Shown here piece after piece: positions 1 through 10,223 of a stretch of DNA of 64,000 nucleotides; positions within the stretch are counted from its first letter, which is position 1; each line of letters opens with the position of its first letter. Below the pieces are notes generated by a model, which saw only the letters and a list, made by a program, of their open reading frames with translations, was not told the DNA's origin and ran no database searches. The stretch is taken from NCBI GenBank assembly GCA_009746045.1, contig RPFO01000692.1:259285-323284 (forward strand), written 5' to 3'. Origin of the DNA: Mesostigma viride. Taxonomy: Eukaryota > Streptophyta > Mesostigmatophyceae > Mesostigmatales > Mesostigmataceae. The position numbers were made by a program, and so were the translations under genes.

Positions 1-181
1 TAGCGCTGATGGTGAACGCCAGCAGTGCGGATGCCAGGTTTAATGGCGCGAGTGCGACCGTGGCGGTGACCAACCAGGACGGGGATGTGTGCACCAAGTG
101 TGGCCAGGGGTTTATGCGGCCGATTGTGCTGCCCCGCCTGCCCTTCTCCCACGTGCACTCGAGCGTATTGTACGGCAACAT
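1..181 (+). CDS. Host gene, first visible exon (partial)
   Basis: The frame is open from position 3 and ends at AACAT followed by a canonical GTGAGT donor at 182. The last two bases (AT) join the first base of the next exon to make ATG (Met60 of the visible protein). The segment contains a CTKCG pair of cysteines but no domain I can name. The gene continues upstream of the window. Confidence 0.7.
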
Positions 182-3100
182 GTGAGTGGAGCGCATCGGA
201 GTTGGGTTAATAGGATTGTCTAGGTACTTGGGACGGCCGAGTTCCTTGTAAAGGTCCTTATGAAGTGCTTTATAGAGGTCCTTATAGAGGTCCTTGTGTA
301 AATTGGGAAGACATTACTGGCGCACGTAACATGTTTCCAACAATGATGTACTGTGAAACATATGTCGTGCAATTTTGTGAAGTGATGGAAAATATTGCGA
401 TGTTTTATAGTTTGTCGGCTTCGAAGGAATGAGGTGGAATAGGCATGGCAGTATTAGATAGATCGCTTACGCTTTCGTGGGCACGTTTTACGGCGCCTCT
501 GTCTCTCCTCTGCGTTACGTCCCTACGCCTCTGCCAGGGACAATAACTTTCAATGCACGGCAGACAAGGTCACCGCTCCCGACGTGACCTACTCCTTCAC
601 GCCGGAAACAGACATGAGCGTGTCCGTTAGCACGTGCAACGAGACCACCACCTTTGACACGGTTCTGCTGGTCTATCAGGGGCCCCTGGTCATGTCATCC
701 CGTTGCAACGAGGATTGTTTGTACTCGGGCGATGGCGAGTGCGACGACGGCGGCCCTGACATGTTGAATGATGTTTGCGCGCTGGGAACGGATTGCACCG
801 ACTGCGGCACGCGCACGGGAGGTGAGCGCCTTGGTGTCACTCGCCCCGGGGTCACTCTACCTTGTGTTCTTGAGGTCACTGTACCGTGGGCCGGGCGTCC
901 TTGAGATCCATGTACTTTAGTGGGGGTCCTCCCGGGGGCACTGTACCGTGGCCTGTGTGTTCTTGAGGTCACGGTACCTTAGCCGGCGTGTTCATGAGGC
1001 CACTGTACCTTAGCTGGTGTGTACGTGAGGTCACTGTACCGTGGCCCCCATGCCGATCGTGAGTGCATTTTCCTTGGTGAGCACCCTGGGGTCTCTGTAC
1101 CATCCCGCGCGTGGTCACTGTACCATCTCGTGCGTGCTTATAAGGATGCAGCGTATCAAAGTATGTAGTATTTGTAAGTACCAATATCATTTTGTTCTTT
1201 GTGCCCCATTCCTCCCCTACCTACGGCCACTTGGTGCATGCTAGTCTGTTTTCTTTGTGCAGGGCGTGGGACCATCCTAGTTGAGCTGTCTTCCTGCCTT
1301 TTGTCCCATCCCTACTGTTCTGTGTAACTTGGCTGCCTTTTGTTGGCCCGCCCCTCTGCAAACTGATCATTCTTGATGCCTGCTTTTGAGAAGGCAGCTT
1401 CTAGGTGTGCTGTGCTGAAAGTGGGTGCCATCTGACCAAACAAGGCTCGACGGGGCAGGGGGCGTGAGGAGGCTGAAAAGCTTTGGGGAGTTGCTGCCTC
1501 CTGTTTGGCGGGTCCATCGCCACGCTTTTGTGGGCAGTTCCCCGCCACTTTTTCCTGTGGGCGATGTACGGTCAGACCAACACACTTGAAAATTGAAGAC
1601 ACCATCCCTCCTTGAGGCACATTATTGTGATTAACAACTGAATGGCATCAGTAATTGTAATCGAATCAAGTAACGTGCGTGCTAAGTTTCACTGTCTTCG
1701 GCTGAGCCCATTTTCGGAAGAACCTAGGCTCGAAGAAAGGGCGAAGCCAATTATTGGAGAGGTGTGTGAAGTGTGGGCGCACCTTGACGATTATTTGGCG
1801 TCTACTATTTGGACGATGTATCTTGGCACAAAACTCCTGACTCTGCGGCCAAGATGGTAAGACAAAAACAGGAACTTGGCACAAAACTCCTGACTCTGCG
1901 GCCAAGATGGTACGACAAAAACAGGACCTTGGCACAAAACTCTTGACTCTGCGGCCAAGATGGTACGACAAAAACAGGAACTTGGCACAAAACTCCTGAC
2001 TCTGCGGCCTAGATGGTACGACAAATACAGAAGCTTGGCGCAAAACTCCTGACTCTGCGGCCAAGATGGTACGACAAAAACAGAAGCTTGGCGCAAAACT
2101 CCTGACTCTGCGCTCATTCATCGCACGTGTCGCCAGGACTTAGGCCTTATGCTTGCGAGTAAGCATAAATTTAGTGGATGGATGGGGTCAAGAGTCAGGC
2201 GGTCACCAGCTCACCGCACGCTCACCGCTGGCTTCATCAGGACTAAGGCTTGCGAAGCAGCACAAATTCGGTGAATGGATGGATGGATGGATGGACGGAC
2301 GGACGGACGGACGGACGGACGGACGGACGGACGGACGGACGGACGGACGGACGGACGGACGGACGGACGGACGGACGGACGGACGGACGGACGGACGGAC
2401 GGACGGACGGAAGGATGGAAGGACGGAAGGACGGAAGGACGGAAGGACGGAAGGACGGAAGGACGGAAGGACGGAAGGACGGAAGGACGGACGGACGGAC
2501 GGAAGGACGGACGCACGCACGGGCGCACGCACGCACGCACGGATGGACGGATGGACGGACGGATTGACGGAGGGATGGATGGATGGATGGATGGATGGAT
2601 GGATGGATGGATGGATGGATGGATGGATGGATGGATGGATGGATGGATGGATGGATGGATGGATGGATGGATGGATGGATGGATGGATGGATGGATGGAT
2701 GGATGGATGGATGGATGGATGGATGGATGGATGGATGGATGGATGGATGGATGGATGGATGGATGGATGGATGGATGGATGGATGGATGGATGGATGGAT
2801 GGATGGATGGATGGATGGATGGATGGATCAATGGATCAATGGATAAATGGATGGATGGGTGGGTTACAGGACCTGCGCTTTCCCCGAAATCCTTCGATCC
2901 TATTTTTGTCGTACCATCTTGGCCGCAGAGTCAGGAGTTTTGCGCCAAGATCCATCGTCCAATCAGAAGACGCCAATGGAAATCGTCTCAGCGCGTCCGC
3001 TCTTCACGCACCTCTCCAAATAATTGGCTTTGCCCTTTCTTCGAATCTTTGATTCTTCCGCAAATGGGCTCCTCCGGAATAATAACAATAGTTTATCATC

Positions 3101-6100
3101 CCCCCATGGCAAAGTAACCCCTGGCACTGCCGTCCTGCTCGCATGGGTTTGCTTCCTTCCCTCCCCTCCGTCCTGCTCTCTGCTCGCATGGGTTTGCTCC
3201 CTTCCCTCCCCTCTGCCGTCCTGCTATCTCTCGCATGGGTTTGCTCCCTTCCCTCCCCTCTCCCTGCGCCTGTGTCGCCCCCCAACACCAGTGCCCACCG
3301 CGACGCTGGTAAACTGTGTGGATGATGTCTTGACGTGCGGCCGACGGTCACGACTGGAAGTCCAAGTGCTGGCAGGCGTCACGTACTATGTGGTGAGGGT
3401 CCACCCTCCAGCGCTCCCTGTGCATATTCAAGAGCGTTTGGATGTATATTGTATATTATATTTGTATGGATTATTTTTATTTTCGTACTGCTGGTATGTG
3501 GTGCAACAGTCCCGTTGGAGTGGAATCTATAAAAAGAGAGCATGTCTGGATATATGGCCGTGCTGTTCTTCTGCATGACATGGCAAGGCGCGACACTGAC
3601 CATTCACACCGACAAAGCAACAAAGAGTGACCACACTTGTAACTCGTCACCACTACTTCACCCATCATTATGTCAGCATTTTCACAATCCAACGCCCTCT
3701 TTGCGAAGCCGTAGGTAGTAGTAACCCATCACTGACTCCAATCGTGCTTGCGCTGGTGACCCATCATGGACCCACGGGCATCCCGCGGCCGTGCTTGGTG
3801 CCCCTTGTCGCGCCGCTTCCTGCGTTGCCTGTCGGTTGCGTCGCCTGTTGGTTGTGTTGCCGTTTCCTGCGTTCCCGTTCAATGCATTGCCGTTTACTGC
3901 ATTGCCATTTGGTTGCATGGCCCTCTGGCTGCGTTGTTGTTGGTTGCGTTGCTGTTGATTGTGTTGTTGGTTGCGTTGTTATGCAGGTGGTGGATGGCTA
4001 TGGAGAGTCAGGCACCTATCAGCTAGACATTGCCATCATTTCCGAGCCGATTCCAGCCTCGCCACCCCCTGCACCCTCTCCACCACCTGCACCCTCTCGA
4101 CCGCCTCCGCCCCCGCCCCCTCCGCCCCCCACCCCTTGGGCACCACCCCCAGGTGAGTATGTGCTAGTTGTCAGGCATACTCCATTCGTATGTGGTTGCA
4201 CCCCATCACGTGTGTATCTGTTCATCACACAACATACTGCGCCCCGCTGTCAGACACGCGGCGTGAACCCAGGCACAGCATCCCTCGCTATTGATAAAGC
4301 ATTGTTTGGTGCTAATTAGCATTGGTTGATAATATAGCGCACTGGTTGATGCTCTTTGGGTAGCAGGCGGGACAAGGGCGGAAAGGGAGGAAAGTTGAGG
4401 TGGGGCAGGGAAGGGAAGGGAAGGGAAGGGAAGGGAAGGGAAGGGAAGGGAAGGGAAGGGAAGGGAAGGGAAGGGAAGGGAAGGGAAGGGAAGGGAAGGG
4501 AAGGGAAGGGAAGGGAAGGGAAGGGAAGGGAAGGGAAGGGAAGGAAGGGAAGGGAGGGGAGGGGAGGGGAGGGAGGGAGGGGAGGGAGGGGAGGGGAGGG
4601 GAGGGGAGGGAGGGGAGGGGAGGGGAGGGGAGGGGAGGGGAGGGAGGGGAGGGGAGGGGAGGGGAGGGGAGGGGAGGGGAGGGGAGGGAGGGGAGGGGAG
4701 GGAGGGGAGGGGAGGGGAGGGGAGGGGAGGGGAGGGAGGGGGGAGGGAAGGAAGGGAAGGGAAGGGAAGGAGGGAGGGGAGGGGAGGGGAGGGGAGGAGG
4801 GGAGGAGAGGGGAGGGGAGGGAGGGGAGGGGAGGGGAGGGGAGGGGAGGGGAGGGAGGGAGGGGAGGGGAGGGAGGGGAGGGGAGGGGAGGGGAGGGAGG
4901 GGGGGAGGGGAGGGGAGGGGAGGGGAGGGGAGGGGAGGGAGGAGGGGAGGGAAGGGAAGGGAAGGGAAGGGAAGGAGGGAGGGGAGGGGAGGGGAGGGAG
5001 GGGAGGAGAGGGGAGGGAGGGGAGGGGAGGGGAGGGGAGGGGAGGGGAGGGGAGGGAGGGGAGGGGAGGGGAGGGGAGGGGGGGAGGGGAGGGGAGGGGA
5101 GGGAGGGGAGGGGAGGGGAGGGGAGGGGAGGGAGGGGAGGGGAGGGGAGGGAACCTTGCTTGCGAACCTCAGCCTTTTGTCACGTTTGCCCAAGTCTGAA
5201 GCACCACCACCACCACCATCACCATCACCACCTCAACGCCCCCGTGTCTTTTGCACCAATCTCATGCAGATGAAGACATCCTGAGCGCCCCCAGCCTCAC
5301 GTTCAGCGAACGCGGTCTGGGTGGCATACCCCCCTCTCCCGCGATGGCGGTGGGACCCCACCACGTCCTCACAATTGCACAGTCCAGCTTTGGTAGGTCC
5401 ATTTACCGCGTCTACACCAGGAGCCCCTGGCTGCAGGTCAAGCAGTCCTTTTTGACCCAGTTCCACCGCTCCAACACCATCTGCCGGACGGGCCCCTTCC
5501 TCAGCGCCCCCTACACCCTGTACGACCACCTGGCCGATCGCTGGCTGATCATGGAGGTGGCCCTCAACGCCACGGGCGCCCATTTCCTGTGCCTCCTCAT
5601 GTCCCTCTCCCCCATACCCTACGGCTTGCTCTACCGAGGGCACGCCATCGCCCTGCCTGGCGACCCGGGCAACCTGGCCCTCTCGCTCATGCCCGCCGGC
5701 TACTACCTGGCAACGAGTGAGAACCCGCCCGCAGTGTACACGCTCGATCGGCCCACGCTGGTCGGGGCGCGTGCAGGCACGCTGCGGGCCATGGCGCGGG
5801 CCCAGGTGGCCGCGCTGCCGGGACTGTTGCTCCAGGGACTGATGCCGGGGCACCTAACGGGAAGCCCCAGGGTGGGGTCGTCGTGCGGGCTGTTTGTGCG
5901 CGCCGTGGATGACGAACTGCATTCGGATACCCCAGACGCGGCGGGGGATTATGTGGAGGTCTTCCAGTTCTGCCCCGACTTTGACGCCGCGGGTTTGTCC
6001 ACCATGATCAGCGTGGGAAGTGTGCGGGTGTCGGAATTCGATTCCTCCGTATGCAGCCACAACGCGAACGTGGCATGTTTTCCGCAACCCAACAGCGGCC

Positions 6101-8498
6101 CGCTTCTTGCGCCATACCACGTGGGCATGCCGGCGCGGGCGGCCTACCGCGCGTATAGTGAACACGAGGCACTGCTGGTCACTATACCGATCAACATCGG
6201 CGGCAACGAGGTGAGCAAACCCAGTCAATGTACCGTCGGTCACTGTACAAGCAATTGTTGGCTTGCGATTGTGGTATAGTGATTGTTGTTGTTGTACGAG
6301 CAATCGTTGTATCAGCAGGTGTGTGTGTAGGGGAACGGCCAGGCAGCAATGTGAGCCAGGCAGCAGTGTGAGCTTTTATGTCATGGTCAGGAGGGTATAG
6401 CATGGGCTATAGTATGGGCCATCGTATGGGCTATGTTATAGGCTGTGGTATGGGCTATTGTACGGGAGTGCTGGCAACAGCGTGTTGTTGCAGGGGAATA
6501 ACCAAGAGGTAGGTACTTCCCTAGTGTTGAGTGGCCGGTTGACCTATCCCCCGCTACCTATATACGTCCCCCACCGCTATGCTGCTACCTATTTATGTCC
6601 CTCACCGCTACTCCTCTACCTATATATGTCCCCCACCGCTACTCTCCCTATTTATGTCCCCCACCGCTACCTCTCCCTATATATGTCCCCCACCGCTACT
6701 CCTCTACCTATATATGTCCCCCACCGCTACTCTCCCTATTTATGTCCCCCACCGCTACCTCTCCCTATATATGTCCCCCACCGCTACTCCTCTCCCTATG
6801 TATGTCCCCCACCGCTATGCTGCTACCTATATGTTGATCCCACCACTCCAGTAGTGTATCCATGAGACAACCCGCGCAGGCCTGAATACTGTTGTGCAGT
6901 GACCGTTGTACCCATGAGACAACCCGCGCAGGTCGTAGTACTATAGTATAGTGACCAGTGTACCCATGACACGACCCTGAGCGCCGGCCTGAAAGAATCT
7001 GGAACATCCGGACCACGGACATGCTGTCCTGCCTTCATCTTATCCGTGGAAGTACATGATCACCCCTCCACGCCCATGTGACCCCAGGGCGGCATCAAGT
7101 GGGTGGAGCTGCGACGCGCCTTCATCGACTCCCAGCCCAGCGGCCCCTGGTTCGTGTACCAAGAGGGTGCTACCGCGTCCGACGGCACCACCCGCTGGCT
7201 GGCTGCGGCCGCGATGGACCGATGGGGGGGCGTGGCGATGGGGTATGCGGCCGTGGATGCCAGCAGCGGTCTGTACCCGAGCTTTTTCTACACCGGGAGG
7301 GGGGCCTGGGCTAGCGCGGGGGGCATGCCCAGCCCCGAGACGCTTCTGGTCGCCGGAACGAACCTGTCCCCCACGGCTTCCTTTGGGGGCCGGTCGGCGA
7401 TGGCGGTGGACCCTGTGGACGGGTGCACGTTCTACCTGTTGGGACCCTGGGGGGCGCCGCGGTCCGCCACGTATCTGGGCGCGGTGCACTTTCCTCGCTG
7501 CAGAGGTAAGTGTGGTTTGTTTCTCCACACTGCACCGAGCAAGTGTGGTTATATTTTTCCCCCACTGCAGAGGCAATTATGGTTGGTGTCTTTCTCCACA
7601 CCGCAGAGGCATGCAGGTGTAATTTTTGTGTTATCCAGTCTGCTGCGGCTAAAGCCCCTCACTACCCAGATCCAGTTGTTTAATTTGAAGGTGGTACATT
7701 TTTGTGAGTGGTGCAACCACCCTGCTGTTCCATTCCAAGGGGTGCTCACCAGAGTTGCCTCAGCATGTCTTCCTTCACGAATGCTGGAGTGTGCACATTG
7801 TTGTAAGCAAATGCGCATGGCTTCAGACGTACCATTGCTTCAACCGTTGGTGAAGTTGTTGGTGACATGGTGTGCGTGATCCCTGGTCTGCAAAGCTTGG
7901 GTCACACAACAGCCCTATCCTTGTGCCGTAGGGTACTTTTCCTCGCATCCTTTTTGTCATCCTGCATTTGCCGCAATGGCTGTAGATGACATGCGATTTA
8001 GCCATGGATTTGACTCGCTCGAGCCTATCTCCCCAAAGAGACAGATGACGTTCTTCGCATGCGCACGCACCTGACAACTTGCTGATGGGCGGATTCGCCA
8101 CATTAGCATTGTCATATCACGGCAACGTCACTGTGGCATGGTTGGTTTTACTATGGGCCTATCTTTGCAAACGCTTCTCAGTTCTCTTCGTAACAAAAAC
8201 CAGTGCATGGCCACCCCTTGGCTAGAGGAGGCCATTCATTTGGTAAGATGTAGGTCATTGTTGTATTGACTTGCGTCCTCTTGTTGGGTGGTCGGTCACC
8301 CTCTCATATGGCATGTGTACGCTGCCTGTGTGCACAGAGTCGGCAGCGTGCTTGCTGGACACAGACTGCAATGATGGCCAATTCTGCACGCTCGACAAGT
8401 GCCGCGACGGGACGTGCGTCAGTGAGGCGGATCTGTTGAAGTGCGCCTATGGAGAATACTGTGATGAGGCATCGGACTCGTGTACAGCCGCTGCGTAG
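1..8498 (+). CDS. Secreted protein with PPC-like domain, Pro-rich linker and beta-propeller-like domain (7 exons, 5'-partial)
   Basis: Seven exons join in phase: 3-181, 538-821, 3292-3392, 3987-4152, 5270-6210, 7088-7505 and 8338-8498. They total 2250 nt, or 749 residues plus a TAG stop; the 5' end lies outside the window. Residues about 75-205 look like a pre-peptidase C-terminal beta-sandwich ([18 protein letters not shown] ... [19 protein letters not shown]) with a Cys-rich [15 protein letters not shown] module in a loop. Residues about 208-244 are a proline-rich linker. Residues about 260-696 resemble secreted bacterial proteins of unknown function ([49 protein letters not shown]), probably a beta-propeller. 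The tail is Cys-rich. Inference: an extracellular or cell-surface protein of unknown role. The matching splice phases make the model strong, but extra small exons cannot be excluded. Confidence 0.8.
538..821 (+). CDS. Host gene exon: first half of PPC-like domain with embedded Cys-rich module
   Basis: The exon follows a pyrimidine-rich tract ending CTGCCAG and ends before a GTGAGC donor. It encodes the first strands of the PPC-like domain ([28 protein letters not shown]). A loop then carries [17 protein letters not shown] and GTDCTDCG, a compact Cys/Asp-rich repeat. The exon ends in phase 1. Confidence 0.8.
822..1135 (+). repeat. Degenerate tandem repeat in intron 2
   Basis: About eight diverged copies of a roughly 38-bp unit with the core GAGGTCACTGTACC(GT/TT)GGCC occupy the first 300 bases of the intron. 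Open frames in this stretch are repeat artefacts. Confidence 0.7.
1822..2112 (+). repeat. 53-bp minisatellite, about 5.5 copies
   Basis: The unit begins CTTGGCACAAAACTCC and recurs with exact 53-bp spacing at 1822, 1875, 1928, 1981, 2034 and 2087. One inverted copy lies at about 2903-2955, in the opposite arm of the foldback element. Confidence 0.9.
2277..2830 (+). repeat. (GGAC)n - (GGAAGGAC)n - (GGAT)n microsatellite
   Basis: Perfect GGAC runs from about 2293 to 2410. It passes into mixed GGAA/GGAC, then CGCA-type units, and then about 64 perfect GGAT units at 2573-2828. The tract is open in several frames on both strands but is not coding. Confidence 0.97.
3131..3270 (+). repeat. Pyrimidine-rich ~40-bp tandem repeat before exon 3
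   Basis: Three to four copies of a unit containing CTCGCATGGGTTTGCTCC and CTTCCCTCCCCTC lead up to the 3292 exon. They supply an extended polypyrimidine tract for its acceptor. Confidence 0.75.
3292..3392 (+). CDS. Host gene exon: middle of PPC-like domain
   Basis: The acceptor is AACACCAG and the donor is GTGAGG at 3393. The exon encodes [18 protein letters not shown] and ends AGVTYYV, the classical run just before the last strands of a PPC domain. Phase 1 on entry and phase 0 on exit agree with both neighbouring exons. Confidence 0.8.
3987..4152 (+). CDS. Host gene exon: end of PPC-like domain and Pro-rich linker
   Basis: The acceptor is TTATGCAG and the donor is AG|GTGAGT. The exon opens [15 protein letters not shown], completing the beta-sandwich exactly where the previous exon stops. 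It then runs into [18 protein letters not shown], a hydroxyproline-type spacer common in extracellular proteins of green algae. Confidence 0.85.
4380..5152 (+). repeat. 770-bp G-rich (AGGG/AGGGG)n array in intron 4
   Basis: An almost unbroken purine tract: first AAGGG units, then interleaved AGGGG, AGGG and AGGGGG, with higher-order duplications (two similar blocks near 4737-4860 and 4935-5060). It should readily form G-quadruplex or triplex structures. Open frames on both strands are low-complexity artefacts. Confidence 0.95.
5270..6210 (+). CDS. Host gene exon: beta-propeller-like domain, first part
   Basis: The acceptor CTCATGCAG restores the frame by completing a GAT codon split by the previous intron. 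The 313 codons include [41 protein letters not shown] and [19 protein letters not shown]. These segments match the order seen in secreted bacterial proteins that combine a PPC domain with a propeller-like repeat domain. The donor is GAG|GTGAGC. GC content and codon use are higher than in the flanking introns, supporting real coding. Confidence 0.85.
6538..6835 (+). repeat. ~25-bp tandem repeat in intron 5
   Basis: About ten copies of CCTATATATGTCCCCCACCGCTACTC-like units, some arranged in a higher-order pattern. A second repeat of about 60 bp containing CATGAGACAACCCGCGCAGG follows at 6860-6970. Both are intronic. Confidence 0.85.
7088..7505 (+). CDS. Host gene exon: beta-propeller-like domain, second part
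   Basis: The acceptor is GACCCCAG and the donor is AG|GTAAGT. The exon continues directly from GGNE into [12 protein letters not shown], then [45 protein letters not shown] and [10 protein letters not shown]. Together with the previous exon it completes the bacterial-like domain, whose last motif normally reads F(K/H)FP.C. Confidence 0.85.
7499..7617 (+). repeat. Tandem repeat spanning the exon 6 splice donor
   Basis: About 3.3 copies of a roughly 36-bp unit start with the exon-intron junction itself (GCAGAGGTAAGTGTGG, then GCACCGAGCAAGTGTGG, GCAGAGGCAATTATGG and GCAGAGGCATG). Only the first copy keeps a GT donor. Confidence 0.7.
8338..8498 (+). CDS. Host gene last exon: Cys-rich C-terminal tail
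   Basis: The acceptor GTGCACAG completes a GAG codon. The exon encodes [21 protein letters not shown], then a second Cys cluster ([23 protein letters not shown]), and stops with TAG. Ten regularly spaced cysteines suggest a small disulfide-rich extracellular module. No downstream coding in frame is visible. Confidence 0.75.
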
Positions 8499-9474
8499 TA
8501 GTTGGGGCCCGGCAGGGCATGCCATTTTCAAACAAGACATGCCACACAGTTTTGAGCAGGTCTGTACTGGCGATCAGGTTGATACTAGAACCAGCATGGT
8601 CTTAAAGGATGAAACCGCACGGTACCTAAAACTTTACGTGGAACCCACGGCACGGCCTCCGTGAATTAGCGAGACTAAATAGATCATTTAGCGAGACGAG
8701 TGTTGAACGTACTATGAATGTACATGCAATTCATCGATGATCACGACCCGGCATATGCGATGGTCGCGGTCAAGTTGCCATGCGGCTGTTGTCTTCCAGT
8801 TCCTTAATCTTGGTGGCCATATGGCAATGGTGATGCATGGAGGAACCTTGCCTGGGTCTTTAGCATGTTCGCCCGGGTACATGCAACACATGCTCTTTAG
8901 TTAATGACGAGACAAGGAGTAGAATATGCAGCGCGGCGCGTATAATTTAACGTAGCATCCTGCTTATTAGCTTGCGTGTCTGATGTACTCTCCATAGTCC
9001 GAACGCACATTCATTCATTCATTCATTCATTCATTCATTCATTCATTCATTCATTCATTCATTCAATTCATTCATGAATTCATTCATTCACTCATTCATT
9101 CATTCATTCATTCGTTCGTTCGTTCGTTCGTTCGTTCGTTCGTTCGTTCGTTCGTTCGTTCGTTCGTTCGTTCGTTCGTTCGTTCGTTCGTTCGTTCGTT
9201 CGTTCGTTCGTTCGTTCGTTCGTTCGTTCGTTCGTTCGTTCGTTCGTTCGTTCGTTCGTTCGTTCGTTCGTTCGTTCGTTCGTTCGTTCGTTCGTTCGTT
9301 CGTTCGTTCATTCAACCCATTTCTGGCCTTGCTTTGCATGCATCACCACAAAACATCGAATTTATTACAATATGTGTGCTAGCTCTATACCGTGGAATAA
9401 CATGCAGCTGGTCTACCAGATGGCCCAACACAGCCATCTGTATGCTATAGGGTGAGCACACTTTGTGAATTTGC
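8499..9474. other. Intergenic region with (ATTC)n and (TTCG)n arrays
   Basis: No gene is recognised downstream of the host stop codon. (ATTC)n with a few interruptions runs from about 9009 to 9110, followed directly by about 49 TTCG units at 9111-9308. The rest is unique sequence without coding signal. Confidence 0.8.
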
Positions 9475-9756
9475 CATAGCCTTAGCTTAGCCCTTGTACA
9501 GCCATGCTACGTCCTGGCTATGCTCAGATTACTTGCCCACGCTCCTTGTTATGATATGCTCACATGGGTCTTATTGCACCCACAGATCTTGCCGGATCGT
9601 TTATCGTGTCCGATTGCAGCTGTGGCATGCCTCTGGCATGAAGGAGAAAGTGGGTCTCTCCCCTAATTTCTTCCTGTTGTGCACACACAGGGATTGAGAG
9701 CACTTTGGTGCTCCGTGACTCCCCAACGGGAGCACGAGTTTAATTAATTATTTAAT
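9475..9756 (+). mobile_element. LINE-A 3'-end fragment (copy A1)
   Basis: This is the LINE-A 3' untranslated region: TACAGCCATGCTACG, CACATGGGTCTTATTGCACCC, GCAGCTGTGGCATGCC, then the terminal CTCCGTGACTCCCCAACGGG hairpin and a TTAA-type tail. Direct repeats TGTGAATTTGC at 9464-9474 and 9757-9767 are the target-site duplication, so this is a complete 5'-truncated insertion of about 280 bp. Confidence 0.85.
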
Positions 9757-9984
9757 TGTGAATTTGCAGGGCCAGCCCTCAGTGCTCAGCTGTGCCCCTG
9801 CTCTAACCCCTTTTGCCAGGGTGGGTGGGTGGTCCGAGGCAAAAGAAAGAACTGGCCGGCCGGCTGCTTCCCTGGCATCCGGCATGATCGAAGCCCACCG
9901 CCTGCCCAGCCAACCCCTACATGGGTGGCTGGGGCCAGCAGGCGTACCAAAAACAAATTCTGAAAAAAATGGGGTGTGTGTGTG

Positions 9985-10165
9985 TGCCATGAATTAATTA
10001 AACACGCGCTCCCGTTGGAGAATCACGGAGCACAGTAATACAGAGTTAAAGTGCTTTTCATCCCTGTAGGTTGCACACTGCATGGGAAGGGGGCGCAGAG
10101 ACACCCGTCTTCCCTCATGCCCAGAGGCAAGGGCTCCACAGCTGCAATCTAAACTATAAGCTCGC
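9985..10165 (-). mobile_element. LINE-A 3'-end fragment, diverged (copy A2)
   Basis: The reverse complement carries the same terminal hairpin (GTGCTCCGTGATTCTCCAACGGG) and AATTAATT tail as copy A1, with more mismatches. It is an older insertion in the opposite orientation. Its 5' boundary is uncertain. Confidence 0.65.
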
Positions 10166-10223
10166 GAGGACAGTCTGGCATATAACTGTATGTTCACTAT
10201 AATGCTGAAATGCGCGTGGGTGA

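Larger units (their letters stand above)
1697..3077. mobile_element. Foldback-type element inside intron 2
   Basis: About 140 bp at 1697-1840 reappear as a diverged inverted copy at about 2928-3077. Both arms share GAGCCCATTT, GAAGAAAGGGC, AGCCAATTATT and GAGAGGTG. Between the arms lie 53-bp tandem repeats, a duplicated segment around 2130-2275, and the GGAC/GGAT microsatellites. Long inverted ends with internal tandem repeats resemble Foldback-type elements. No transposase is present, and I could not define a target-site duplication. Confidence 0.6.

Noticed and set aside
1822-2112. Possible CRISPR array (regular 53-bp spacing)
   Set aside because: The whole unit repeats with no variable spacers, and the setting is a eukaryotic intron, so it is a minisatellite.
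2153-3117. Long open frames of DGRT/DGWM or HPSI/RPSV repeats on both strands
   Set aside because: They are translations of (GGAC)n and (GGAT)n, open in several frames; a period-4 repeat without stops gives this automatically.
4312-5284. Open frames rich in Gly/Arg/Glu or Pro/Leu/Ser
   Set aside because: Artefact of the G-rich intronic array, and they contradict the exon model on both sides.
9074-9382. RSFV and NERT repeat frames
   Set aside because: Translations of (TTCG)n in different frames and strands.
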